From NCBI GenBank assembly GCA_030068075.1, contig CM057825.1:122547239-122611238 (forward strand): a DNA stretch of 64,000 nt, given 5' to 3'. The translations under genes were made by a program, and so were the position numbers. Shown one piece after another: positions 42,430 to 52,489 of the stretch; within the stretch, counting starts at the first letter, position 1; every line of letters starts with the position of its first letter. The notes beneath the pieces were generated by a model. It had not been told where the DNA came from, made no database searches, and was given only the letters and a program-made list of their open reading frames with translations. The DNA comes from Paguma larvata. Its lineage: Eukaryota > Chordata > Mammalia > Carnivora > Viverridae.

Positions 42430-42640
42430 AGGGAGCAGCGAAGAATATAGGATCTGGAGCCGATCCCTAAGGTAGGAATCCCAGCTCTGCCACTGACTAG
42501 CTGTGTGACCTCGGGGAGGTCTCTCGACCTCTCTGTGCCTCCGTTCCCTCCGCTGAAACATGGAGCCGCGACCTTTCCTGTCTCCCGGGCCCTTGGTGAG
42601 GATTAAATGAAACTCTGAGAGGTTGGGTGACTTGCCTGGA
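42430..42640 (+). mobile_element. MIR, near full length
   Basis: ATAGGATCTGGAGCCGATCC, GACTAGCTGTGTGACCTCGG and GTGAGGATTAAATGAAACTC. Confidence 0.88.
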
Positions 42641-42793
42641 TCTCGGGGCTTGGCAGGCTCCGGCCACCAGCGTGGCTAATCCCAGTTCTGGGCTCTTTCT
42701 GTCCCCAGTGCTGACACGCAGCAAGTTGACTGTTTGTTGAATGAATGGAGAAAATGAATGAAGGGAAGTTTCTCTCTTTTCTTCTTCTTCTTC

Positions 42794-42986
42794 TTTTTTT
42801 AAATATTTATTTATTTATTTTGAGAAAAAGAGGCAGAGAGAGAGGGAGAGAGAGAGACTACCAAGCAGGCTCTGAGCTGTCAGCGCAGAGCCTGATGTGG
42901 GGCTTGAGCTCACGAATGGTGAGATCATGACCTGGGCCGAAATCAAGAGTTGAACACTCAACCCCCTGAGCCACCCAGGCCCCCCC
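42794..42986 (-). mobile_element. CAN-SINE, older subtype
   Basis: AAATATTTATTTATTTATTT, ACCAAGCAGGCTCTGAGCTG, GCCGAAATCAAGAGTTGAAC and head CACCCAGGCCCCCC. GTTTCTCTCTTT and GTTTCCCTCTTT flank it. Confidence 0.92.
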
Positions 42987-43369
42987 AGGTTTCCCTCTTT
43001 GTGCTCTGAGCTCTGTCGTCACTTGGGTTCCCTCAGCAATCGACGCGGGGGGCTCTGGATCCCCCGGAAACGAGGGTTTGGGTGGAAGTCAGCCCGGGGC
43101 ACAGCCCCGTCTCACGGGACCGTGCCCAGCTTTGCAGAGTCCCCTCTACTGCTTTGTTTCCACCCTCCAAACCTCACGCATCTTCCTCTTCTGGCAAATT
43201 CTAACCTGGAGCCACGCGGGGAGAAGGTTCTGGAAAACCGAGTTTCCAGCTTAAACGCGTGGACAGAGCTCACTTGTCCTACCTCCTCGTGACCTCCGGC
43301 CCAGAGCTGGGCAGCTGGGTCCTCGGCTCCCCCTCACGGGACCGCCCCTCTGCCCAGAGGCTGCCTTAC
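42987..43369. other. Unique DNA, no gene seen
   Basis: No repeat or exon recognised. Confidence 0.4.
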
Positions 43370-43520
43370 ACGTGGTCTCAGGCAGGATTCTAAGAAGGCC
43401 AGGGTGGAAACCAGCCTCCTAAGGCCTAACCTTAAAATGTGCAGGGTCACTTCTACTGCGTCCTGTTGGTCAAAGCCAGTCACGAGGCCCGCCCGGATTT
43501 GAGGGGCGAGGAAGCAGATT
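43370..43520 (-). mobile_element. MaLR-like LTR fragment
   Basis: CAGGGTCACTTCTACTGCG, CCTGTTGGTCAAAGCCAGTC and ACGAGGCCCGCCCGGATTTG recall the middle of the LTR family seen antisense at 3000-3440. Confidence 0.5.
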
Positions 43521-43739
43521 CCAGCTCTCAAATTACAAAATGCCGTGGCCGTGTTTTTCAATCACGAGACACCTAAGGGCCATCGTGGGACATCTGTTCC
43601 GATGAATACATTGATGTTCGATGACAGTGCCCCCGGGAGATGTGCAGTGCACGGCATGTGCAACTGTGAGGACCACCCTGCCTGAGCCGTGGGATTTGCT
43701 ATTTTCACACGCCTCGCTGTGGTAAGCCGCTGTTATTTT

Positions 43740-43944
43740 TTGAAAATGCTTCTTTATTTTTGAGAGAGAGAGTGAGCGAGCAAGGGAAGGGGCAGAGAGA
43801 GAGAGGGAGACGCAGAATCCGAAGCAGGCTCAGGGCTCTGAGCTGTCAGCACAGAGCCCGATGCGGGACTCAAACTCACAGCCCGTGAGATCATGACCTG
43901 AGCCGAAGTTGGACGCTTAACCGACTGAGCCCCCCAGGCGCCCC
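43740..43944 (-). mobile_element. CAN-SINE, full length
   Basis: TTCTTTATTTTTGAGAGAGA, GAATCCGAAGCAGGCTCAGG, head CCCCCCAGGCGCCCC. Confidence 0.94.
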
Positions 43945-44049
43945 AAGAGACGAGCTTTGTGTTTGGCCTGTGAGAGCGGGGAAGGGGGGCAGCGCAGGGG
44001 GCCGGAGATCTGCGAAGCCCTCCCCTCCATCTGCACAGAATTAGAAAGC

Positions 44050-44530
44050 AGTTCACAAGCGTCGGGTCTGGAAGCGACGCCCTCGCGACCACCCCCTCCG
44101 CCGCCGCCGTCCTGAGCGTGTTTGTCCCGGGCCGAGCTCAGCTGCGGGGCCGGGCGGAGGGGGTCCCGGGATGTACCCCCGCCCCGCGGCGCGCCAGGGG
44201 GAGGCCGAGGGCGGCTCGGGGTCTGCGTGTTTGGAAGAGCAGCCCAGCTGATTATTTGTTCTGCGTCTGCTGCCGTCCCACGGCGGCCGCGCCGGGCCTT
44301 CCAGATGCTTCCAGCTGGAGTCCCAGAAACAGGCCACGCTGTCTGGTCCACCGTGGGGCCTCGCCCCCGCCGCCTCCCCGACTCGGGCGGCCGGAGGGGG
44401 TTGCCAAAGCGACCCCTCCACCCCCACCCCCCACCAAGTCTCCCACCGCTTGGAACTTTCCGGACCCCTCCCCGCCCGCCACCACCGTCCCGCTTTGCCC
44501 TGGACGGTCAAGGACTAGAGCGAGCCCGCA
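44050..44530. promoter_or_regulatory. CpG island (orphan)
   Basis: Two 60-base lines near 44101-44220 hold about nine CpG each (GCCGCCGCCGTCC, CCCCGCGGCGCGCC, CGGCGGCCGCGCCGGGCC), free of recognisable repeats. Such density suggests an unmethylated element, possibly a promoter. No TATA box, splice donor or conserved peptide identifies a gene. Confidence 0.7.
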
Positions 44531-45280
44531 GATGCGTTTTGTTTTCTTCTGCTTTATTTTGTTCTGTGCTGTTTAATGTGAGCCGACAGCTCAGACTCGG
44601 AAGGCTTCCCGGGGAGCCCCGGATTCTGGTCTGTCTCGAACAGATTGGAAGGTCTCGGAGTACCGGGTCCGCCTCACTCCCACCGGCCCAAACCGGCCGC
44701 TGCTAGGCCGACTATCTGAATTCCGGTGACCCCGGACCTGGGTGTAAGTTTATTAAGGAGGGGATTCCGGAGGGTGGGGGGTGGGGAGGAGAGGATGGGG
44801 GGAGACAGGGTGTCAGTGGGCAGTCGCTGCTTCGGGCCCGCTGGGCACCCCTGGGAGACGGCATAGAACCCGCCCCGGAGTCCCACTGCCCGACGGGCAA
44901 GGACTTTTCCCTCCAGCTCCCGTGTGTCACCGGTGGGGAGCTGTATCCGGGTGTCACTCCCTGGCACCACCGTTTTGCCCAAAAGAAAAACCTCAGGTAG
45001 AAAGTCACAGGCGGAGAGTCCCGGTGCGGACGCACTGTTGACACACCTGACGGTTGGCCGCAGAGGGCCGTGGGCAGGGCCACCGCAGCCCGCCACGCCC
45101 TTCAGGTGGGCCCTCGTTCTGCCCTTGGCTGCAGTCCCCAACCCTCCGTGGAGTCGGTCTCCCCAGCGGGTGGGGGCGGGGCACGGATGGCTTCCTCGAG
45201 TCATCAGTGGTGCAGGGCTGATTGTCTTACGGAAGAGAAACGTCCCTCTCTGTCCACATTGCCTTCAAGAGTGGGAAACA
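44531..45280. other. GC-rich flank of the CpG island
   Basis: No repeat or exon recognised. G-rich run near 44770 (GGTGGGGGGTGGGGAGG). Confidence 0.4.
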
Positions 45281-45485
45281 GGGGCGCCTGGGTGGCTCAG
45301 TTGGTTAAGCGACCGACTTCGGCTCAGCTCATGATCTCACAGTCTGTGAGTTCGAGCCCCATGTCGGGCTCTGTGCTGACGGCTCAGAGCCTGGAGCCTG
45401 CTTTGGATTCTGTGTCTCCCTCTCTCTCTGCCCTTCCCTTGCTCGCTCTCTGTCTCTCAAAAATAAAAAAAATAAAATAAATAAA
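45281..45485 (+). mobile_element. CAN-SINE with target duplication
   Basis: AAGAGTGGGAAACA (45267) and AAAAGTGGGAAAGA (45484) flank it. The head GGGGCGCCTGGGTGGCTCAG is the intact consensus. Confidence 0.96.
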
Positions 45486-45763
45486 AAGTGGGAAAGAGAA
45501 ATATTAGCCAAGGACGCCCCGTGCTGAGAACGACACTCTGCTGCCTCCTATTTCTCCCGCCAGCCCAGGGCCCCGGAGGGGACTCGGCTGGTGGCCTGTC
45601 GTGTGCACCGTGACCTGCCTGTCAACCTCACGCGGCATCTGGGGCTCAGACCTCCAACCGCCCGCTGCCTCAGATGCCTGCCCGCACTTCTGCCTAGCTG
45701 GCTACAGATTCAGGGGTTCCCATGCCCCCCGGCCCTCCCCCCATTCAAGTTCCATGATTTTCT

Positions 45764-45980
45764 TTTTCTTTTTTTAATTTCTTTTAACATTTTAATTTAT
45801 TATTGAGACAGAGCATAAGCAGGGGAGGGGCAGAGAGAGAGGGAGATACAGAATCCAAAGCAGGCTCCAGGCTCTGAGCTGTCAGCACGGAGCCCGACAC
45901 GGGGCTCGAACCCACAAACTGTGAGATCATGACAGGAGCCGAGGTTGGGTGCTTAACCGACTGAGCCACGCAGGCGCCCC
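45764..45980 (-). mobile_element. CAN-SINE with target duplication
   Basis: AGTTCCATGATTTTCT (45748-45763) and GGTTCCATGATTTTCT (45982-45997). Head GCAGGCGCCCC. Confidence 0.96.
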
Positions 45981-46039
45981 AGGTTCCATGATTTTCTAGA
46001 AGGACTCCCAGAACCCAGCAAAGTGCCACCCTTGCCCTT

Positions 46040-46372
46040 ACAGTTCATGATAAAGGGGAGGGAGGGAGGGCCCGGGAGGGTCCCGAGCACAGGGTCCTGA
46101 GTCCCCTGGACTTGGGGTACCTCACGCGGATGAGTTCGCCAACCTGGAGCCCCTCGAACCCATCGTGGAGGTCAGCGAGAGGTGAGTTTCCCACCTTCCC
46201 ATCTCGACCTCAGTCGCTTGGTTGGTTTTCCGGGTGGCCAGCCCCCACCCTGAAACCGGCTAGGCTCAGCCGCTTCTCACTGACACACCGAAGAGCCTCC
46301 ATCGCTCGGGAAATCCCCAGGGTTTTAGGGGTTCTGCATAGGAACCCAGGGCAAAGACCAAATATACGCTTT
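46040..46372 (+). mobile_element. LTR-like ERVL repeat, copy 2
   Basis: CATGATAAAGGGGAGGGAGG, GCCCCCACCCTGAAACCGGC, CATCGCTCGGGAAATCCCCA, GGGTTTTAGGGGTTCTGCAT and GGCAAAGACCAAATATACGC: same family and strand as 36000-36670. It ends where a SINE begins. Confidence 0.58.
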
Positions 46373-46554
46373 TTTCTTTTTTTAAATGTTTTCTTTATTT
46401 TTGAGAGAGCACGAGCGGGGGAGGGACAGAGAGAGAGACGGACAGAAGGTTCGAAGTGGGTTCTGTGCCGACACAGGGCTCGAACTCAGGAACCTAGAGA
46501 CAATGACCCGAGCTGAAGTCAGACGCTCGACTGACTGAGCCCCCGAGGCGTCCC
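46372..46554 (-). mobile_element. CAN-SINE, shortened middle
   Basis: TTAAATGTTTTCTTTATTTT tail, GGTTCGAAGTGGGTTCTGTG, GGGCTCGAACTCAGGAACC and head CCCGAGGCGTCCC. Confidence 0.9.
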
Positions 46555-46669
46555 CCAAATTTGAACGTTTTAAGATGACCTGCCCGCGTCGGCTGTTTTC
46601 CCAAACTCCTGCAGCTTAAAGACGTCTAACCCTGACTGGGGCCGGGCGCCCGGGGCCCTGGGACCCCTT

Positions 46670-46930
46670 TCTGAACCTGCCTGGGCCTCAGCGGCCTCGC
46701 CTGGACATGGGGACACCCGTGGGAATGAGTGAGATGAGCAGGTGCGCGTGTGAATGGCCTGGGGGGTGGGGGCCCCGGGGCCCCGCAGACCAGCGCTGTT
46801 CCCATCTTAGGGATGGGGAAACTGAGCTTCGGTGAGCAAAGGGGGCCTTGCCCAGAGACACCCGGCGTGTGGCAGGGCCGGGCCGGCTCTCCGACTCCCC
46901 GATCCCGACTTCCAGGCTTTTCTTTCCGTT
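46670..46930. mobile_element. Two facing MIR fragments
   Basis: Plus fragment about 46670-46770 (CTGCCTGGGCCTCAGCGGCC). Minus fragment about 46790-46930 (TAGGGATGGGGAAACTGAGC, GGCCTTGCCCAGAGACACC). Confidence 0.6.
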
Positions 46931-48611
46931 CAGCCATTTCTGTAGCCACCGCGGCGCTCCTAGTTCCGCCGGCCGGAACTGCCCTGGGGGTCACCTGCCT
47001 GTGGGGGCTGCACGTGGGCCACACCTCGGCCGTCACTGTCCCCCTGTGACGATGGCCTTCCCGCTCCTCTCCCAATACACCCTGGCTTCACCCGGAGCTG
47101 CCTCCTCCTGGAAGCCTTCCCTGACTGCCCTCTCTCCCTCTGGGGGCTCTCCCGGGAGCCCAGTCGGAATCGGCAGGGGCCCGGCCCTCCGGGAGTTGGC
47201 AGTTCGGGGAAGTCCTGATGCCTCCGCGGTGGGGCGGGTCTCAACAGGCAGAACAGAGTCTGACACCTCAAACCCAGCCGTGAAGGAATTACCCGGAGAA
47301 TTAGGAGAAAGCCGCCCCGGAGACCTGGCGTCCGGCTGCCCTGGCCACCCCCCGAGGTGATACAGGACCTCGGGTCCCTCACCCAGGTGTCTGTCCTTCT
47401 CTCTGGGCACAGGGATCCGAAGTGGAAACGGAAACCAGGATCAAGAACCCGATCGGCCGGCCCGCTTGCGGGAGGAGGGCGCCTCCGTTATGCCCCGCGT
47501 GGGACAGCTTTTGCGGGGACCACGTGCCCCTGTGCCTCCCCAGGGAACAAGGCCCTGGGGGCAGGGGGAGGGGACCCACAGCCAGCAGGGGCCACAGGGA
47601 GGCTCCGATGCGGCCCAGTCGCCTCCCATCTAGCAAGATGGAACTCTTCCCGGGGAGGAGGGCTGACTCACCCCTAACACGTTTCAGCCCCTCCCGGCCT
47701 CCCCGCCCTTCCCAGCGGCTCAGACAGACCCAGAAGCGGGGACCAGGGCTGAGGACGGCGGTGGCCGCTTGTGAGCTGGGGCAGGGCAGTGGAGAGACCC
47801 CTCTCCCTTTCGGGGGCTCAGGGTCCGGGCCTTCCGTGCTCGGTCCTTTTGCGGATCTTTCCTCGGACATCCCCTGTGCGTGACAGCCACCGCCCCCCTG
47901 GCCACGGGCAGTCTGCTCCGGCCACGGGTGGCCCCACAGGAGGTCAGCCAGCCGCTCCCGTGGAGACCGCCTGGGAGGCGGCTCAGGCCTCTCCTTCCTC
48001 ACTCTCTGCCTGCCTTCCAGAAAACTCACCCGGCTTGGACCTGAGCACCAAGCGCCCCCCCCTCCCGCCCCCTCCCCCGCAGAGCTGACCCCACCGCGGC
48101 CCCATCGCCCATGAACCCGGGAGACTGGAGCCCAAGGCCACCGCGGCTCGCAGAGGCCACGGCCGCAGTCCTGGGGACCCGCCTGGAGCGGCCCGACGGG
48201 AACTCCGGGCCCAGCCGGCCTTGTTGGTGCAAGACCCACGCCTCCAGTTTCGGTGGCCTGGGTGGCGCCACGAGGTCCTCAGGTCCTCAGGCTCGGAGGC
48301 CAGGTTTCCAAGCCTCACCTCGGGGCCTATGGCTGAGCCGGGTGCCTACACGCCCATAAGCCTCCTGGCCTGGCCGGGTGGCGAGGGGGTCCTGTCAGAG
48401 CCCCCTGGGGGGGGGGGAGGTGGCCGTCTCATGACACTCGTGTGTTGGGGAGATAGGGTTACTCACTCTCCTCCGTCCTGCCTACGGAACGGCGACCGAA
48501 AAGGCTTGGGGGGGGGGGGACATGCCCTCATTAGCGGCTGCTTTAATAGCTATTTCCAGGCGGGGGCGGGGGGGGGGGGGGCCGGTTGTTACAGGCATGC
48601 CCTCTGGAGGT
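46931..48611. other. CpG-rich unique DNA with an L2 scrap
   Basis: Near 47098 CTGCCTCCTCCTGGAAGCCT and TCCCTGACTGCCCTC are a sense L2 fragment. The rest is unique. A 286-codon minus-strand frame (47379-48239) is glycine/proline/arginine-rich with no recognised domain. G-runs lie at about 48405, 48508 and 48563. Confidence 0.45.
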
Positions 48612-48830
48612 AGGGTTGCTAGATTTAGCGAATAACACCAGAGGCTGGCCAGCTAAATTTGAATGTCGGATAAACAACAGAAAATTTTCAATGTAAATAT
48701 AGCCCGTGAAATCTTCGGGACATACTTAGCTAAAAAAAATATTCGTTGTTTCTGCGACATTCAAATTTAACGGAGTAGACTCTGGTTTGTTGTATTTTGT
48801 TGTTGTTTTCTGGTAACCATGTCTGGGAGG
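48612..48830. mobile_element. Palindromic MITE
   Basis: Left arm AGCTAAATTTGAATGTCGGA with TAAACAAC (48653). Right arm GTTGTTTCTGCGACATTCAA with ATTTAACG (about 48748). The ends TAGGGTTGCTAGATTTAGCG and TTTTCTGGTAACCATG are also inverted. No transposase. Confidence 0.75.
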
Positions 48831-50204
48831 GAGGAAACCCACACATTTTGAGGCTCCTACCCCTCTGGCTTTTCCTTCCTCCTTCCTTATAGTTAGTTAT
48901 GTGTGTGCGTGTCGGGGGAGAGGCGGTCAAAGTATTTCAGTCTGTTTTCACATTCGGGATGATGGTCCTCCTCTGTCCCCGACATACAATCCGGCCACCA
49001 ATTCGCTTCATCCCAGATCCACCCAAGAGTGAGACCCTGGCCGCGTGTGCCAGCCGCTCCCTCTTCTGGGACATCACGGGCCACCTCAAAGGGTTGTACA
49101 GGTCGTACAAGGTTCAAGTCGTATTTGAAAACACAACGCGCTGCCGTTGTGCAGTGCACAGCCTGCACGGCCGCCTGTAGCAACCCTGTTTGCATGTCTA
49201 CATTTTGACCACCAGTACTCCCCGAGTGAGGCTGCCCCAGGGACACCATCCCATTAACCCCTAATTCTCTCCACCCAAGAAAAACTCGGGCCATCTGGGA
49301 AGGCACCAGAGCAGTGTTTAAAATCAGCCGAGTGCCCAGGCTGTGCACAGAAGGGCTTTTGATTCTCGGGGCCGACCTGACATCTGCTGGAGGGGCTCTC
49401 CCTTCCCGCCGCCCAGAGCGCGCAAAGAGCGGGATTAAAGATTTCCTGCCCGCCGGCCCGCCCTCCACGTCCTTTCCCGCTCATCGGCCTGGCCAACGCC
49501 CCCCCCCAACCTAGGCATAATTTTAGAAACTTAATAGATGCCGGGTTGCACATTCTTGGCCTGGAGCCTGTGGGGGCAGGTCCTGAAAGAATACAGACAT
49601 TTCTTTCTTCGGCCGCGCGATAGAGCGCCTCTGTTTGCCCCGGGGAGAGGTTTCTGAGGGGCCATTGTCCACGGATGGGCTCCTCACACACTTGCTTCTT
49701 TGTGGGGTCCCCCGCCACCCCATCCCGCCCGGGCCGGGTTATTTTGCAGGGTCGGTGCCAGCTTCGCTCGGCCTTCGCCGCGGCCCCCGAAGCCCCCGGG
49801 AGCAGCGGGGACGGGGGAGGGGGTCCGGATTCCAGGGCCCCGAGCGAGCGGCCGTGGCTGTGACAGTTCCTTGGCTCACCGCTGGGGTCATTCGGCGTCT
49901 CGAAACTCTCCATGATGGACCAGGGCCTCTGGGCCTGGGCAGGATTCTCGAATCCGGAGCCCGGATGGCAGTGAAGCCTTTTGTTTCCTTCCCAAGCCGG
50001 GAAAGCCTTTGTGGTCTTTTCAGATTTCAAGGAATTGCCTCCTTCCTGGAGCGGGGGTTTTCCAGGCTTCTGGAGCTCGAGAGAGCAGTGGGTTAGGAAG
50101 AGGCACACGCGGAGCCTGATGTCAGGGACCGATTTCTCGGGGGCACCCGTGTGGCAGGCTCCGGCCGCAAGCGTCTCCTTTGTCTTGTCTTCCTTCAACC
50201 GGAG
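48831..50204. other. CpG-rich unique DNA with a 325-codon open frame
   Basis: SINE-free 1.4 kb. A minus-strand frame at 49254-50231 is open for 325 codons but overlaps the MIR at its start, lacks recognisable domains, and is matched by shorter plus-strand frames over the same bases. I judge it non-coding. Confidence 0.5.
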
Positions 50205-50335
50205 CAGATGGGTGACCACTGATGTACCCATTTTACAGATAAGGAAGCTGAGGCTCTGGAAGATAAAGTGCCCACGGTCACGCGGCCAGCACGGAAGCCC
50301 GAATCCTCAGCCGTGAGAGTCCCCCTCCCACTGAG
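50205..50335 (-). mobile_element. MIR fragment
   Basis: CCCATTTTACAGATAAGGAA, GCTGAGGCTCTGGAAGATAA and GGAAGCCCGAATCCTCAGCC. Confidence 0.82.
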
Positions 50336-50339
50336 TCTT

Positions 50340-50880
50340 TTATTGTATGTTTAAAACACAGCTTTATTGAGATACCATTTGCGTACGGTACAATTCCCCC
50401 TTTAAAGTATACAGTCCCGGGGCGCCTGGGTGGCTCGGTCTGTTGAGCGTCCGACTTCGGCTCAGGTCATGATCTCGCAGTTCGTGAGTTCGAGCCCCCA
50501 CATCGGACTCTGTGCCGACAGCTCGGAGCCTGGAACCTGCTTCCGATTCTGTGTCTCCCTCTCTCTCTGCCCCTCCCCCAGCCCCTGGCACCCGCTCGCC
50601 CACCTTCTGTCCTTGCTGATTTGCCCCTCCTGGACACTGTGTGTAAGTGGAATCATACAGAATGTGGGCTGTTGTGTGTCCGACTCGTCCGCATCAGGGT
50701 GCGTGTCAAACTCTATTCCTTTTCCGGCCGAGCAGTATTCCATGATGCAGGTGGACCGCACGGACACGCGTGTGTCCGATGATGGATATCTGGGTTGTTC
50801 CCACCTTTCGGTTAGTGTTAACGGTGCTGCTCTGAGCGTTCGGGGCCGGTTTTCGGTTCTCTCGGGAGTCCCCGGCCCGA
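50340..50880 (-). mobile_element. L1M relic with internal deletion and SINE
   Basis: ACAGCTTTATTGAGATACCA and TACGGTACAATTCCCCCTTT are the L1M 3' end. After the SINE it resumes at ACTGTGTGTAAGTGGAATCA and CAGTATTCCATGATGCAGGT. About 130 bp expected between these is missing. Confidence 0.82.
50419..50580 (+). mobile_element. CAN-SINE without tail, fused to L1
   Basis: Intact head GGGGCGCCTGGGTGGCTCGG down to CTCTCTGCCCCTCCCCCAGC, where it passes straight into L1 sequence. No A-tail and no second target copy. Confidence 0.92.
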
Positions 50881-51079
50881 AGAAAGCCGCTCTGATGCCC
50901 GCGTCTGGGCCTTTCTCGTGCCGGGACTTCCCTCCCTGGGTTTCCCCTGCCCCGTCAGCTCTGGCTGAAGCCTCAGGCCCCAGCATACATCCCTTTTCTC
51001 GCAGCGGGCACTCTCTGTTCTTCTCAGCTTCCGCAAGAGGCAGGAGGTTGCTCTCCCCTTGCCTCCTTCGCCCCGTCGC

Positions 51080-51245
51080 CGTCTTGCTGTGTGTCGTCAG
51101 GCTGCTGGCTCAGCCTCTCTGGACCCCAGTGCCTTTATCTGTGAAACGAGGGCCTAAGTCTGACCCCGTGGGGCTGCCGTGAGGGACGAGACGGTAAGAG
51201 GTCTGTGTGCCGGGAGCCTGGAGTGGTGAGGACGTGCTGTCTTGA
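51080..51245 (+). mobile_element. MIR fragment
   Basis: GGCTCAGCCTCTCTGGACCC, GTGCCTTTATCTGTGAAACG and GTGAGGGACGAGACGGTAAG. Confidence 0.78.
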
Positions 51246-51594
51246 GCCAGGGGGTCTCACCCGCCCGGGCTGCAGCCCCGAGCTAGGCCCTGGTTGCCTG
51301 TCCTAAACCACTCTCGGCCTGCCTTGGTGGAGTCGGGCCAGAGCGCGGGTTCTGAAAACCACATGCAAGGTTGCCGCCCGGAGACAGGTGACAACGGCCC
51401 TCTTCAGTTGTCACAGTGGGGGGAGGGATGCTTCTGGCATCCGGTGGACGGAGGCCAGGGCCGTTACCAAGCATCCTCCAGGGCACGGCATGGCCCCCCA
51501 ACAGCGAAATATCCACCCGTCTCTGAAGACTAACAGCACCGCATCTCACGATAGCGTTGTCACTCATTTTTCGTGTGTGTATTTATTGCTCGAT
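51246..51594. other. Unique DNA, no gene seen
   Basis: No repeat recognised. Confidence 0.4.
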
Positions 51595-51605
51595 TAAAAT
51601 GTTTT

Positions 51606-51815
51606 ATTTTTAGTTAATATATATTTTTTGAGAGAGAGACACAGTGTGTGCAGGGGAGGGGCACAGAGAGAGAGAGGGAGACACAGAATCTGAAGCAGGC
51701 TCCAGGCTCTGAGCCGTCACCACAGAGCCTGACGCGGGGCTCGAACCCACGAACTCTGAGATCGTGACCTGAGCCCAAGTCGGACATTCAAGTGACTGAG
51801 CCGCCCAGATGCCCC
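51606..51815 (-). mobile_element. CAN-SINE with perfect 11-bp target duplication
   Basis: TAAAATGTTTT at 51595-51605 and 51816-51826. B-box complement GGGCTCGAACCCACGAACTC. Confidence 0.96.
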
Positions 51816-52023
51816 TAAAATGTTTTGTGCTGAAGCATAATTGACATATAACATTATGTTAGTTTCAGGTTATAACCCATTGATGCGGTATTTGTATACG
51901 TTGTGAAATGATCACCACAATAATTACTGTCTATTCGCTGTCACTCTGCAGTCACAGAACCTTTTTGTCTTTTGAGGAGAATGTTCAGGATCGAACTGAG
52001 CCGCTTTCAGATACGCACCTTGA

Positions 52024-52225
52024 GGGGTGCCTGGGTGGCTCAGTCGGTTTAAGTGGCCGACTTCGGCTCAGGTCATGATCCCACGGTCTGTGAGTTCGAG
52101 CCCCGCATCGGGCTCCGTGCTGACAGCTCAGAGCCTGGAACCTGCTTCGGATTCTGTGTCTCCCTCTCTCTCTGTCCTTCCCCTGCTCATGCTCTGTCTC
52201 TCTCTCTCTCTCAAAAATAAATCAA
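52024..52225 (+). mobile_element. CAN-SINE nested in L1, perfect 13-bp target duplication
   Basis: ATACGCACCTTGA at 52011-52023 and 52226-52238. Head GGGTGCCTGGGTGGCTCAG. Confidence 0.97.
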
Positions 52226-52489
52226 ATACGCACCTTGATATTCTTGACCATAGTCGCCGTGCTGTATGTTACGTTCTCATGACTTCTTCATTTTGTAACT
52301 CGATGTTTGGATGTCTTGATTCTCTTCATCCATTCGCCCTCCCCAACCCCAGCCTCGGCCAGCAACCGCCAACCTGTTCTCCATTATCTGTGAATTTTGT
52401 CCCATTTTATTTGTTTGTCCTGGTTTGTAGATTACACATGTAAGTGAAATCATCCAGTATTTGTCTTTCTCTGTCTGACTTATATCACC

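Noticed and set aside
47379..48239. 286-codon minus-strand frame
   Set aside because: G/P/R-rich composition expected in GC-rich DNA. No recognisable family and no splice context.
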